DNA of 64,000 bases from UBA7672 sp963738625 (GCA_963738625.1 CAVTXH010000001.1:62001-126000), one strand, 5' to 3'. Counted from the first letter of the stretch, positions 52,758 to 61,968 are shown. A program made the numbers and translations. Notes: a model not told the origin generated them from the letters alone.

Positions 52758-53255
52758 CTACTCGATAGCGGGTTCGGCGGCGCCGGGCTGCGGCGTCGCC
52801 TCGCCTGCTCGCATGAGGCGTGCCGCAGCGAGACGGGCGAAGGAAAGCGTCACGGCCTTGCGGCGTGCGGCGTTGAGCGGACGCGCCTCGCACTCGCGCA
52901 GCACCGCGCCGCCGAAACCGTCGCATACCATCATGCCGACCTCCTCCGGGATACGCTCCTTCGGGAAGTCGCAGTCGACGGCGAAATAGAACCGGTCGCA
53001 GTAGGGCGCATACTCCGGCCATTTCTGGTCCGTCGCGAAATCCTGGAGGCAAGACTTCACCTCGATGATGACGATCTCGCCTTTGACGCCCATCGCCATC
53101 ACGTCGGCGCGGCGGCCATTGGCGAGCCTCACCTCGGTAAGCGATGCAAGCCCCAGCTCCGCCAGCATGCGCTGCGCGCCGCGCACGATCTCGGCAGCGC
53201 GGCCGGCTGGAACCGGATCGCCAAAAGGCTGGCTGACAGGCGAAGTTGCTAACAT
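52758..53255 (-). CDS. mmcB: MmcB family DNA repair protein
   Basis: This ~165-aa protein of the PD-(D/E)XK-like MmcB family has RADVMAMGVKGEIVIIEVKS, whose D...E-x-K residues form the nuclease-fold core. DQKWPEYAPYCDRFYFAVDC follows. MmcB acts in mitomycin-C/UV damage tolerance in Caulobacter, upstream of ImuABC-type mutagenesis. An in-frame TTG at 53267, preceded by AGGA, is an alternative start. A LexA box at 53270-53284 sits directly upstream. Confidence 0.9.
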   Translation of the reverse strand: MLATSPVSQPFGDPVPAGRAAEIVRGAQRMLAELGLASLTEVRLANGRRADVMAMGVKGEIVIIEVKSCLQDFATDQKWPEYAPYCDRFYFAVDCDFPKERIPEEVGMMVCDGFGGAVLRECEARPLNAARRKAVTLSFARLAAARLMRAGEATPQPGAAEPAIE

Positions 53256-53269
53256 GGGCCGGGACAAGA

Positions 53270-53284
53270 GTTCCTGATAAGTTC
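53270..53284 (-). promoter_or_regulatory. LexA (SOS) box of mmcB
   Basis: GTTC-CTGATAA-GTTC matches the alphaproteobacterial LexA operator GTTC-N7-GTTC exactly. It lies 15 bp upstream of the mmcB ATG, so damage-inducible control of mmcB and perhaps the next gene is expected. Confidence 0.85.
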
Positions 53285-53421
53285 TCTTATCGCGCAGACC
53301 CCAAACGAGGGCAACCGGCGAGAGTCATCGGTCGTGTCGCAGTTTCGAAATCGCGCGATCGTCCGACCCTTTGAGTCGGTCGCCAATACCGACTGGCCGC
53401 GGGGCGCCTTAGGAGCAGGCT

Positions 53422-54693
53422 TCAGGGCTTGCAGTCGCAGGCGTCCGCCCGCGCAAGGAGAAAGGCCTTTTCCCGCACGTTGCGGGTAAGCGTGGCCGCA
53501 GCCTCGAATTCGGCGCGCGCCTCGGCCAGCCGGCCGGCCCGGAGCAGAAAGTCCCCCCTCGCCGCCGGCAAGGGCGCATAGTTGCGTAGGGCGGCGGCGT
53601 CGGCGATCTCGTCCACCAGATGCAAGCCTGCTTCGGGCCCGAAGGCCATGGAGTGGGCGATCGCGCGATTGAGATCGACCACCGCCGATGGCATGACGAC
53701 GCGCAGCCGGTCATAGAGCGCGGCGATCCGCGGCCAGTCGGTATCGGCAGCCCGGCGTGCGCGGGCGTGGCAGGCGGCGAGCGCGGCTTGCAGCATATAG
53801 GGGCCAGCGCCTCCCTCAGATTCTTTGGCCAGCGCTTCGGCGCGGGCCAGCGCATCGAGGCCCAGGCGGATCAGAAGCTGGTCCCAGCGTGAGCGATCCT
53901 GCTCGGTCAGCGGCACGAAGGCGCCGTCCGGCCCGGTGCGCGCGCTGAGGCGCGACGCCTGAATCTCCATCAGGGCAAGCAGGCCGAGGACTTCTGCATC
54001 CTCCGGCATCAGGCCGGCGAGGATGCGGCCGAGCCGCAGCGCCTCCTGGGCCAGACCCGGCCGGACAAGATCCTCGCCAGTCGTGGCCGCATAGCCTTCA
54101 TTGAAGATGAGATAGATGACCTCGAGCACCGAAGGCAGCCGCACCGCCCGTTCGGCGCCGCGCGGCGGCTCGAAGGTCAGTCCGGCCTTTGCGATCGCCT
54201 TCTTAGCGCGGGTGATCCGCTGTGCGATGGTCGCTTCGCTCGACAGGAAGGCGCGGGCGATCTCATCGGTCGTCAACCCGCCGACCACCCGCAGGGTGAG
54301 CGCCGCGCGGGCGTCAGGCGACAGGATCGGGTGGCAGGCGGTGAAGATGAGGCCGAGCAGCTCGTCGCCGAGATCATCGTCCATGGCCGCTTCGATCGCA
54401 TCGTCGGACCGCTCCTCCAGCTCCCACGCGACCTCCTCGTGCTTGCGTGTCCGCATCTTGTCGCGACGGAGGGCGTCGATGGCGCGGCGTTTGGCGACGG
54501 CCATCAGCCAGGCGGCGGGATTGGCCGGGACGTCGGTCTTCGGCCATTCGGCGAGTGCGACAACCAGGGCGTCCTGCGCCAGCTCTTCGGCAAGGTCGAC
54601 ATTGCGCACTATGCGGGCCAGGCCCGCGACGAGCCTCGCCCGCTCAATGCGGAATGTCGCTTCGATCGCCCGGTGCGTCTCGCCTATGGTCAC
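53422..54693 (-). CDS. ECF42-type RNA polymerase sigma factor (DUF6596, C-terminal TPR-like extension)
   Basis: This 423-aa sigma factor has region 2 (LARIVRNVDLAEELAQDALV, NPAAWLMAVAKRRAIDALRR) and region 4 (GGLTTDEIARAFLSSEATIA). Its long C-terminal helical extension (about 185-420) contains VIYLIFNEGYAATTGEDLVR and ends in a Cys-x-Cys (DACDCKP). This extension is the hallmark of ECF42 sigmas, which have no anti-sigma and are encoded with DGPF/YciI proteins, as here. It is third in an operon after yciI-like and DUF1801 genes. Confidence 0.92.
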   Translation of the reverse strand: MTIGETHRAIEATFRIERARLVAGLARIVRNVDLAEELAQDALVVALAEWPKTDVPANPAAWLMAVAKRRAIDALRRDKMRTRKHEEVAWELEERSDDAIEAAMDDDLGDELLGLIFTACHPILSPDARAALTLRVVGGLTTDEIARAFLSSEATIAQRITRAKKAIAKAGLTFEPPRGAERAVRLPSVLEVIYLIFNEGYAATTGEDLVRPGLAQEALRLGRILAGLMPEDAEVLGLLALMEIQASRLSARTGPDGAFVPLTEQDRSRWDQLLIRLGLDALARAEALAKESEGGAGPYMLQAALAACHARARRAADTDWPRIAALYDRLRVVMPSAVVDLNRAIAHSMAFGPEAGLHLVDEIADAAALRNYAPLPAARGDFLLRAGRLAEARAEFEAAATLTRNVREKAFLLARADACDCKP

Positions 54694-54755
54694 GCCGCCT
54701 TTTCGGCCAAGGCCGCAGCGGAGACAAGCGCGGCGGCGGCGTCTCGGTTCGAAAG

Positions 54756-55187
54756 TTATTTATCAGCTGCGGCCTCAACCCCATATCGGATCGCCGCTTC
54801 AAGCACATCGGTGTCTATGTCGTTCAGCGTTTTGAACTTGATGCAGTAGCCGGTCACGCTCGCCTTGCTGAGCTTCTTTGCATACGTCTGGGGGAGGTAT
54901 TTCTTGTCTTTGAGGCCCATTATATAGACGGATATTCCAGTCGGGTTCGCGCTGACGCCGATGTTGTAAAACTCCCTGGCTCTCCCACCGGCATATCTTA
55001 TCGTGCATGTTCCGTATCCGATGTTGGGATTGGTGACGGTTTTGTTGTCACCATCTTTGCCGTCCAGGAACCACAGCTTACACACCGGCATCACTTTCGA
55101 AATGAGTCGGTGCAACGCACGCATGTCGCTGCGCTTTGGCTCAGGCTGGCTGGCGATGTACTTTTCGATTTGTTCCTTTGTGGTCAT
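54756..55187 (-). CDS. DUF1801 domain-containing protein
   Basis: This 143-aa protein has MTTKEQIEKYIASQPEPKRS, KVMPVCKLWFLDGKDGDNKT and GVSANPTGISVYIMGLKDKK, resembling DUF1801/YdhG-like proteins. The function is unknown. It lies between the YciI-like gene (21-bp gap) and the ECF42 sigma gene (62-bp gap) and is probably part of the same transcript. Its codon use appears less GC-biased than that of the neighbours, hinting at separate acquisition (impression only). Confidence 0.75.
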   Translation of the reverse strand: MTTKEQIEKYIASQPEPKRSDMRALHRLISKVMPVCKLWFLDGKDGDNKTVTNPNIGYGTCTIRYAGGRAREFYNIGVSANPTGISVYIMGLKDKKYLPQTYAKKLSKASVTGYCIKFKTLNDIDTDVLEAAIRYGVEAAADK

Positions 55188-55208
55188 CTGAGACACGATC
55201 AACGCGGC

Positions 55209-55640
55209 CTAGGCGACGCCTAGCTTCCCGCGTACTCCGTCACGGGGATTGGCGAGCTCCTCCGGCGTGATGAACGCGGCCAGGTCCTCCGCCTCATAGA
55301 ACGGCCGGATTTCCATCTCGGTCTTCATGCCGGGCATGACGGGCGCGCGCTTGGCCCAGGCCATCGCCTCGTCCATGTCCTTGACCTCCCAGATCGAGAA
55401 GCCGGCGATCAGCTCGCGGCTTTCGGCGAAAGGCCCGTCGATGACCGTGCGGCTGGCGCCATCGTAGACGATGCGCTTGCCCTGGGCGTTGTTCTGGAGG
55501 CCGGCGGCGGCCACGAAGACGCCGGCCTTGACCAGCTCCTCGGTGAACCGGTCCATCGCCGCAAACGCCTCGAGCGCCTCTGGCGTGGGCTCACCTAACG
55601 CCATGCCCTCGGTGGCTTTCGCCAATACCATAACCCGCAT
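55209..55640 (-). CDS. YciI-like (DGPF domain) protein, ECF42 partner
   Basis: This 143-aa protein has a ferredoxin-like YciI fold with the namesake motif VIDGPFAESRELIAGFSIWE. DGPF proteins are the usual partners of ECF42 sigma factors and in Streptomyces venezuelae ECF42 controls such genes. The frame opens at 55715, but the ATG at 55640 (MRVMVLAKAT), preceded by GGGAG, is the normal start. First gene of the sigma operon. Confidence 0.9.
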   Translation of the reverse strand: MRVMVLAKATEGMALGEPTPEALEAFAAMDRFTEELVKAGVFVAAAGLQNNAQGKRIVYDGASRTVIDGPFAESRELIAGFSIWEVKDMDEAMAWAKRAPVMPGMKTEMEIRPFYEAEDLAAFITPEELANPRDGVRGKLGVA

Positions 55641-56057
55641 CGTCTCCCTCCCTGTTTGAGCCGGCCCCTTTGGCGTCTCATAGGGACGACGAACGAGCTT
55701 GCCGGAAATCGACATGGTTCTGCAAATTTTGCTCGATGTTCGAAGCGCACCGCGGGACCGGCCACTTTTAGGTTCGGGGACGCGATGGCGCGACGGCCGC
55801 CATTGGCGCTCATCGGACCTCCTCTAACCCCCAAGCCAGGGCTTGATCAAACACCAGTGGTCTGGGGCTTGGCTGGCGTGTTGCGCTGACCGATTGATCT
55901 CAGCGCGAAAAGCGTTCGGTCGGCGGCTGGGATCTGACTGGCGGCTTTGACATCGCTTGCGGGCGTTTCAGTATCCCCGCCGGCATTTCAACCTGAGACA
56001 CTACCGAATCATGTCCATCGCTTCACTCGCGGCCGGCGATGTGGATCGCGCCGGGCT
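55641..56057. other. intergenic region, no gene supported
   Basis: About 417 bp upstream of the ECF42 operon and downstream of the fkbM gene. It should contain the operon promoter. I see no RNA, repeat or coding signal; the plus-strand ORFs here are not convincing. Confidence 0.4.
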
Positions 56058-56879
56058 TTAGGCGGCGAACGCCTTCTTGAACATACCGTCGGGCAGGTCC
56101 TTGCCGCGCTTGGGATGGATCAGGAAGTAATCCTTCCAGCGGCGTTTGGGGTCGATGCGGGTCGATTCGAACATGTGGCTGTTGTCGTCGTTGAGCTGCC
56201 ACATGCGGTAGCCGAGGCTGGTGAAGTAGTCGCGCACCGCCTCGCCGCTCGACGAGAAGTTCCGCTGCAGCGAAAACGGATGGATCTCGATCAAGAGGCT
56301 CGGCAGGTCGCGCTCGATCGTCTTCTTGCCGCCCTCGATGAAGCGGATCTCAGCGCCTTCGACATCGCAGCGGATGAAATCGACGCGTGGCAGCTTTTCC
56401 TGTTCCATCAACCCGTCGAGGGAGACGACGGCCGTCGGCTGGTCGACGAACTCGGTCTTGTTGCCGGTCGCGAGTTTTTCGTCCGAGGCCGTGCCGCCCT
56501 TGTCGGTGACGACGCCATAGGCGCGGCCGAGGTGGCCCGACATCTTCTTCGGCACCGACAGGATCATCGTGCCTTCGGCCGAGCCGATGGCCGCGTTGTG
56601 AGGCGTGACGTTCTTGAGGCCGTGCCAACGGATCAGCCGGGTCATGATGGCGTAGGAATAATTGGACGGCTCATAAACGTGAACCTTGCCGTTCGGCCCG
56701 ATCTGCTTGGACAGCAGATAGGAGTGACGGCCATCGGATCCGCCGAAGTGCAGGCAGATGTCGCCGGGCTTGACGACTTCCTTCATGTAGGGAGCTTCCG
56801 GCTCCCATTTCCGGTCCTGGACGTTGCGCTGGTAGATGCGCATCGTGGTGGCGAGGTTGCGGAAGCTTTCGAAAGACAT
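56058..56879 (-). CDS. FkbM family methyltransferase
   Basis: This 273-aa SAM-dependent methyltransferase has VKPGDICLHFGGSDGRHSYL as motif I, KVHVYEPSNYSYAIMTRLI, and the FkbM signature VDFIRCDVEGAEIRFIEGGK at about 155-174. LIEIHPFSL follows. The substrate (sugar, lipid or peptide) is unknown. Single gene with no clear partner. Confidence 0.9.
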   Translation of the reverse strand: MSFESFRNLATTMRIYQRNVQDRKWEPEAPYMKEVVKPGDICLHFGGSDGRHSYLLSKQIGPNGKVHVYEPSNYSYAIMTRLIRWHGLKNVTPHNAAIGSAEGTMILSVPKKMSGHLGRAYGVVTDKGGTASDEKLATGNKTEFVDQPTAVVSLDGLMEQEKLPRVDFIRCDVEGAEIRFIEGGKKTIERDLPSLLIEIHPFSLQRNFSSSGEAVRDYFTSLGYRMWQLNDDNSHMFESTRIDPKRRWKDYFLIHPKRGKDLPDGMFKKAFAA

Positions 56880-57009
56880 GAAGGATTCGGGCTCCAGGGG
56901 CGAACAGCGGGGTAGAAAGCGCGTTACCGGCGAAATGTGAAGCCCCGCGCGTGCAATAGGCAGCCTAAGGGCGGTTCCGCCGCAGCATCCGCTAGATTAC
57001 AAGTGCGCC

Positions 57010-57441
57010 ATGAGCGCCGATCCGCCCGTCGTTACGCAGTCCCGCACCCGCTGGGGCCTCGCCCCTTCCCTCGACGATATGGCCGCAATGGCGCGTATAG
57101 CGCTGGATTCTCTGGACGAGCCCTTCCGCACGCATGCCAGGTCGGTCGCCATCAAGGTCGAGGACTTCGCCGACGAGGAAACCCTCGAAGCGATGAAGAT
57201 CGACAGTCCATATGATCTCACGGGTCTTTATTCCGGCGTCGCCCTGACGCTGGAGCTGCATTCCCAGCCTTCGCAGATCCCGCCCATGGTCTGGCTCTAC
57301 CGCATGCCGATCCTCGACGAATGGGCGGCGACGCCCGGCGTCACGCTGGAGGAGCTGGTGGCCCATGTCGTGGTTCACGAACTCGGCCACCATTTCGGAT
57401 GGTCGGACGAGGAGATGGAGGAAGCGCTCGGCGAGGACTGA
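57010..57441 (+). CDS. metallopeptidase family protein (zincin, DUF1025 type)
   Basis: This 143-aa minimal zincin has the motif HELGHHFG, with His123, Glu124 and His127 as zinc ligands and base, close to the C-terminus. The third ligand is probably a nearby Asp/Glu (SDEEMEEAL). It has no signal peptide and is presumably cytoplasmic. It converges with the next gene, their stops being one base apart. Confidence 0.88.
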   Translation: MSADPPVVTQSRTRWGLAPSLDDMAAMARIALDSLDEPFRTHARSVAIKVEDFADEETLEAMKIDSPYDLTGLYSGVALTLELHSQPSQIPPMVWLYRMPILDEWAATPGVTLEELVAHVVVHELGHHFGWSDEEMEEALGED

Positions 57442-57442
57442 G

Positions 57443-58048
57443 TCAAACCGGCGCGGGCGTGCCGCCAAAGCCGTGGACACGGACTTTCGAGAGCTGGATA
57501 GCGTTGAGCGGCTGGGGCTCGGGAAAGGCGACCGGATCGATGAACTCGAAGCCGACCTCCTCGGTCCCGCTCGGGTCCACCAGCGGGAAGTGGCCGAAGC
57601 TGCCGTCCTCGAAGCGGAACCCGTTTTCGCCGAACACCATCTTCGTATCGTACGCATGCAGCCGCACGGCGCGCTTGCGCGTGCGTGCGAACGCGACAAG
57701 AGCGGGCGCCATCAGCACCGGCGCCGCAGGGCCTTCGAGACTTACGACGCCCTTCGGCAGGCCGCTCCGCTTGCTGTACTTGTTCACCAAAAGGCCAGCA
57801 GCCATGATCGGGCACATGCAACGCATGCCATAGCGCGCGCCGACCGCCGGCTTGCGCTGCTCGAAGGGAACATCCTTTGTCAGGATCAGGTAGACTAGGA
57901 GACTATGAACGCCGCGCGCCTCGATGCGCTCGAGCCACAGCGCCGCGTCGGCGAGCTGACTGGCAAGCGGCTCGGAATAGCCAAGCGACATCGCTCGGTT
58001 GACGAGCAGCGTCCTCCCCTTGTCGATAGATATCTCGGCATCGCTCAT
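57443..58048 (-). CDS. DUF3726-like protein
   Basis: This 201-aa protein begins MSDAEISIDKGRTLLVNRAM, with a helical SLGYSEPLASQLADAALWLE segment and a later FARTRKRAVRLHAYD region. This resembles DUF3726 proteins as I remember them; the function is unknown. The ORF extends 16 codons further upstream, but the ATG at 58048 fits the family start better. Confidence 0.6.
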   Translation of the reverse strand: MSDAEISIDKGRTLLVNRAMSLGYSEPLASQLADAALWLERIEARGVHSLLVYLILTKDVPFEQRKPAVGARYGMRCMCPIMAAGLLVNKYSKRSGLPKGVVSLEGPAAPVLMAPALVAFARTRKRAVRLHAYDTKMVFGENGFRFEDGSFGHFPLVDPSGTEEVGFEFIDPVAFPEPQPLNAIQLSKVRVHGFGGTPAPV

Positions 58049-58130
58049 TGCAGTTTCCGGACATACGCGTTCGCGAGAGCCACGCGCGCGCGACACGGTG
58101 CAACTTTCATGCGAAGCGGCGGCTTGAGGC

Positions 58131-58850
58131 TTACAGCCCGATCTTCCGGATCAGGTCCGCCACCCACTGATCGACGATCTGAGTCGCCGGGCCATAGCGG
58201 CCTTCGCCGAAAACCCGGGCGTTGGCCGAGGGTTCGAGGTTGAGCTCGACCGTGTGCGCGCCGGCCATGCGCGCCTCGTTAACGAAGCCGGCGGCCGGAT
58301 AGACCTCTCCCGACGTGCCGATCGAGGCGAAGAGATCGCAGCTGGAGATCCGGCCATAGATGTCGTCCATGCCGTAGGGCATCTCGCCGAACCAAACGAC
58401 ATCGGGCCTCAGCGCGCCCGGCTGGCCGCAGCGCCAGCACTCGGTATCGGTGAACAAGTCGTCGTCCCAGACGCCCCTGGCGCCGCAGGAGGCGCACATC
58501 ACGCGCGACAACTCGCCATGCATGTGCAGCAGCGCATCTGATCCGGCCTTCTCGTGCAGGTTGTCGACGTTCTGGGTGACCAGCATCAGCTCGCCGCCGA
58601 TCTTGCGGATCGATTTCTCGAGCCGGGCCAGGGCGAAGTGGGCGGTGTTCGGCTGCGCATCCCGCAGCGCCCGGCGGCGGGCGTTGTAGAAATCGTGCAC
58701 CAGACGCGGGTTGCGGGCGAAGCCCTCGGGCGTCGCGACGTCCTCCAGGCTGTGCCTGGTCCAGATGCCGCCTTTGTCGCGGAACGTGCCCATGCCGCTT
58801 TCGGCGGACACTCCGGCGCCTGTGAGGACCACGATACGCTTGAAGGTCAT
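58131..58850 (-). CDS. cobB: NAD-dependent protein deacylase, sirtuin family
   Basis: This 239-aa sirtuin has RIVVLTGAGVSAESGMGTFR for NAD binding, VTQNVDNLHEKAG, the catalytic His in LHMHGEL, and a zinc module CASC...CWRC. ALRPDVVWFGEMPYGMDDIY is the next block. It removes acetyl or succinyl groups from lysines. It appears monocistronic; the 147-bp upstream gap holds nothing else recognised. Confidence 0.94.
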   Translation of the reverse strand: MTFKRIVVLTGAGVSAESGMGTFRDKGGIWTRHSLEDVATPEGFARNPRLVHDFYNARRRALRDAQPNTAHFALARLEKSIRKIGGELMLVTQNVDNLHEKAGSDALLHMHGELSRVMCASCGARGVWDDDLFTDTECWRCGQPGALRPDVVWFGEMPYGMDDIYGRISSCDLFASIGTSGEVYPAAGFVNEARMAGAHTVELNLEPSANARVFGEGRYGPATQIVDQWVADLIRKIGL

Positions 58851-58997
58851 GAAACGCTCCAGCCGGACGGGGCATAGAGAGTCTTCGAGCGGCGCGCAAC
58901 GTCACACGCGAATTAGAAAGCAGCACACTCCGCGAGAGGCGAACACGGGCGAGTGTAGATCTTGTTGATGGCCGGCAAGCCTGGCCGTTTGGGCCGC

Positions 58998-59162
58998 CTA
59001 GTTGCCGGCGTCGGCATAGACAACCGGCGGAGCGTAGGACTGTTCGGAGAACAGCGACGAGTCGCCCTTGACGAGCATGGCGGCGCACCCGGCGACGGCC
59101 AAAGCCATGAGGCCTACCACCACCATTCGGGTGAAGAACTTGTTGTTGGCTCCGCTGGTCAT
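58998..59162 (-). CDS. small membrane/lipoprotein-like protein
   Basis: This 54-aa protein reads MTSGANNKFFTRMVVVGLMA, then LAVAGCAAMLVKGDSSLFSE and a short polar tail ending DAGN. AVAGC could act as a lipobox. The ORF extends to 59294, but the ATG at 59162 fits a signal-like N-terminus. Family unknown. Confidence 0.5.
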   Translation of the reverse strand: MTSGANNKFFTRMVVVGLMALAVAGCAAMLVKGDSSLFSEQSYAPPVVYADAGN

Positions 59163-59514
59163 GCCCGCCGTCCTGCAGTCTTCGTGCCGGTCTACGTTTC
59201 GATACGCACCGTGGATCAAACGCGCCCGACCAACGCAGGAAAGCGCAAGCGGTTGCGCCGCCTTTGGGCGCGCCTGCGGCCCTTTGAGGGACAATTACGG
59301 CGGTTAGCCTTAATCAGCGGGCCAGATGAACCGGAACCATCCGGTTCCCGCCTCCGCACACTTAAAGGCAGGTCATGATCGTATGATCCCATGAAATACA
59401 GGGCTCTTTTGGGTTGCTTTGCATTCTGGACCTGCGCTCAAAGCATTCGTCAACGCCGCGCAGCATGGTAAATAAACTCGCAATAAGGGCTAGTTCCAGC
59501 GTGAGGTGGGTGTG
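59163..59514 (+). promoter_or_regulatory. upstream region of the surface-protease cluster with a palindrome
   Basis: About 350 bp without a gene, relatively AT-rich near 59390-59490, which suits a promoter for the S8 gene. GAACCGGA-ACCA-TCCGGTTC at 59328-59347 is a perfect 8-bp inverted repeat with no following T-run, so an operator is likelier than a terminator. GAGGTGG at 59503-59509 is the RBS for the ATG at 59515. Confidence 0.45.
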
Positions 59515-61893
59515 ATGGCGGCGAAGCGGTCAGTGAATTGGCTTGTCGTTGGGGTGGCTGTTTCCGCCCTCGCCGCGTGCGATCAGGTCAACGATCGGCT
59601 CGACAAGTTCGGCAAGCTTACCAGCGACGTGCTCAACCAGATCAATAGCGGCGAAGCCGCATCCGAACCGGACCCGCTGACGTCGGCCCCGCTGGAGGCG
59701 CGCGCGCTTTTTGGAGTGTTGCAGGCCCCGGTCGCCCTGCCCGAGCAATCGCTTGAGGAGATGCTGCAGACGCAAAGCTTCTTCGCCGTCGGATCGATCA
59801 TCGCCATGCCGAAGGAGCAGATGGTCGAGCCCGTGGTCGAGCCTGAATCGTTCGACCTTGCCGCAGCTGATCCCGCCGCGCCAGAGACGCCTCAGGATAC
59901 TGCAGCGGCGGCGCTCAACACCGCTGACGCGCCCATGCCAGAGTCCGCTGAGGCCGCCGCGGGTCCGCCCGTCACGGAATCCGCGCCGCCCTCGACAAGC
60001 ATCGCCCCAGCCGCGCCCGCGGCGCCGCCCCCGCCTGCGGCGGCCACTGCGCCTGCGCCCGAAGTCGCCGCGCCGAAATTCGCACTTCGCAGCCGGCCCA
60101 CGCTCAAAGCCGCCACGCCGACGGAACTCCGCCAGCAGGCGCAGGTCGTGGCGCCTCGCGCGCTGGAGCAGGCGGTGAAGGATTCGGGCGTCACCGTCAC
60201 CAAGGATTCGCTGCGCATCGCCCGCCAGTCGGCGGAGAACTCTATCGCGGTCGACACCAAGACCGCCCAAGCCGCCGGCGACGACATCGTCCGGCAGTCG
60301 ACCAACGCCGCTGCGCCGATCCCGAGAGCGCTCGCCGTGCGATCCAAGCTCAACGTTCCGAAGGCGCTGGCGGTGCGCGAGCGCACCGAGAAAAAGCTCG
60401 AACAACTCGGCCTTTCCGGCGTCGTCTCGCCTGAAGAGGGCGGCGCGATGCGCATCGTCATCGGGGTGAAACGGACGCAGCTCGGCGCGAACGTCGACCC
60501 GACCAAGATCGATGCGATGCGCGAGCTGTTCGCGAGGAAAAAGGAAAACCCGCAGCAGGAATGCGCTGGCAACGTTTCCGCCGCGCAAATGCAGGCGGAT
60601 GCGGTGCTCGCCACCGAATGCGTTGTGAAGGTGCTGCAGGAGACCGGCGATTACGAATACGTTGAGAAGGACTACATCTTCACCAACCAGTTCATGAAGA
60701 AGCCCAAGACCGCCAAGCCCGCCACGCTCGGCGTGACGCCGAACGATCCGCTGTTCGGCCTGCAGTGGAACCTCAAGACCAACGGCACGGCAGCGGGACA
60801 ATCCGCGGGCGGCGCAGGCTTCAACGATTTCTGGACGCGCGCGAAGCTTACGGGTTCGCGTTCGGTCACGGTCGCGGTGGTCGACACCGGGCTGCAGATG
60901 AATCACCCGGACATCAAGAACTCGGCCAACCTTGCGCCCGGCTACGACATGGTCTCCGACCCGATGATGGGCAATGACGGAGACGGCCGCGACGGAGATC
61001 CCAACGATCCGGGCGACAGGTGCGACCCCAACGATCCCGCGACGCGCGACACTTTCCACGGCACGCACGTCGCCGGCACGATCGGCGTCGCCTCGACCAA
61101 CAACGCCAACGGCGTCGCCGGCGGCGCGTGGGACATCACTGTCGTTCCGGTGCGCGCGCTCGGCCGCTGCGGCGGCAAGCTGTCGGACATCAACGACGCC
61201 ATCCGTTGGGCGGCTGGCCAGGTGCCGGCGCGGGACACGCAGGGCAAGGAGGTCTGGAACTCGCACCCGGCCGACATTATCAACCTGTCGATCGGCCTGT
61301 TCGAGCCCTGCCCCGCTTCGATGCAAGCGGCGATCAACGATGCGGTCGGACGTGGCGCGATCGTCGTGGCCGCGGCCGGCAATGCGCGGGTCGACACGAA
61401 ATACTTCGCGCCGGGAGGATGCGACAACGTTATCTCGGTAGCCGCGAGCGATGCGCGCGGCGTGCTGACGCCCTATTCCAACTTCGGGGCGAAGGTCTCG
61501 ATCCTGGCGCCGGGCGGAGACATGACGCGCGACGATGACGGCGACCAGCGCCCGGACGGCATTCTTTCCACCAAATTCTCGACCAATTGCTACGACCCCG
61601 CCAAGCCGGGCGTGCAGGTGGCGCAGTGCTATTACTCCTACGAGAACGGCACCTCGATGGCGGCGCCGCATGTGTCGGCGGCGCTTGCGCTGATCAAGGC
61701 GAAATTCCCTAGCCTTGCGCCCTCCCAGCTCAAGGAGAGGCTGCTGCAGGCCTCAAGCGCCCGGACGCCGCTACAATGCTCCGGCAAATGCACGAGTTAC
61801 CCTGGGACAACGCCGATTCCGGGCTCTGACGGACTGTGTTTCCGGCCGTGCGGAGATAAGATGCTCAATCTTTCGAACGCGCCGATGCAGTAG
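59515..61893 (+). CDS. lipoprotein subtilisin-like S8 family serine peptidase
   Basis: This 792-aa protease has a lipoprotein signal ending VSALAAC, so it is membrane-anchored. An Ala/Pro-rich spacer (about 100-190) and a pro-region (about 310-400, RIVIGVKRTQLGANVDPTKI to EYVEKDYIFTNQ) precede the catalytic domain. The triad is Asp457 (VAVVDTGLQMNHPDI), His515 (FHGTHVAGTIG) and Ser714 (GTSMAAPHVSAALALIK). VAAAGNA gives the oxyanion Asn. A Cys-rich C-terminus probably forms disulfides. GTG starts at 59506 and 59512 are in frame, but the ATG at 59515 has the right RBS spacing. It heads a cluster with an inhibitor-like protein. Confidence 0.93.
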   Translation: MAAKRSVNWLVVGVAVSALAACDQVNDRLDKFGKLTSDVLNQINSGEAASEPDPLTSAPLEARALFGVLQAPVALPEQSLEEMLQTQSFFAVGSIIAMPKEQMVEPVVEPESFDLAAADPAAPETPQDTAAAALNTADAPMPESAEAAAGPPVTESAPPSTSIAPAAPAAPPPPAAATAPAPEVAAPKFALRSRPTLKAATPTELRQQAQVVAPRALEQAVKDSGVTVTKDSLRIARQSAENSIAVDTKTAQAAGDDIVRQSTNAAAPIPRALAVRSKLNVPKALAVRERTEKKLEQLGLSGVVSPEEGGAMRIVIGVKRTQLGANVDPTKIDAMRELFARKKENPQQECAGNVSAAQMQADAVLATECVVKVLQETGDYEYVEKDYIFTNQFMKKPKTAKPATLGVTPNDPLFGLQWNLKTNGTAAGQSAGGAGFNDFWTRAKLTGSRSVTVAVVDTGLQMNHPDIKNSANLAPGYDMVSDPMMGNDGDGRDGDPNDPGDRCDPNDPATRDTFHGTHVAGTIGVASTNNANGVAGGAWDITVVPVRALGRCGGKLSDINDAIRWAAGQVPARDTQGKEVWNSHPADIINLSIGLFEPCPASMQAAINDAVGRGAIVVAAAGNARVDTKYFAPGGCDNVISVAASDARGVLTPYSNFGAKVSILAPGGDMTRDDDGDQRPDGILSTKFSTNCYDPAKPGVQVAQCYYSYENGTSMAAPHVSAALALIKAKFPSLAPSQLKERLLQASSARTPLQCSGKCTSYPGTTPIPGSDGLCFRPCGDKMLNLSNAPMQ

Positions 61894-61944
61894 GCGTTAG
61901 TACGCTGGAGGGGAATAAGAGGAGGGGGAAGCGCAGCTCGGGAA

Positions 61945-61968
61945 GGCGCCGTATGGAACGGCGCATTT
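61945..61968 (+). terminator. possible terminator or attenuator after the S8 gene
   Basis: GCGCCGT (61945-61951) pairs with ACGGCGC (61957-61963) around ATGGA, followed by ATTTT. The T-run is short, so partial read-through into the next gene is plausible. Confidence 0.5.

Noticed and set aside
55947..56915. 322-aa plus-strand ORF
   Set aside because: Antisense to the FkbM methyltransferase, which has clear SAM-binding and FkbM motifs.
59328..59347. terminator
   Set aside because: The perfect inverted repeat is not followed by a T-run on either strand.
59530..61671. 713-aa minus-strand ORF
   Set aside because: Antisense to the lipoprotein S8 protease; Arg/His/Gly-rich shadow.
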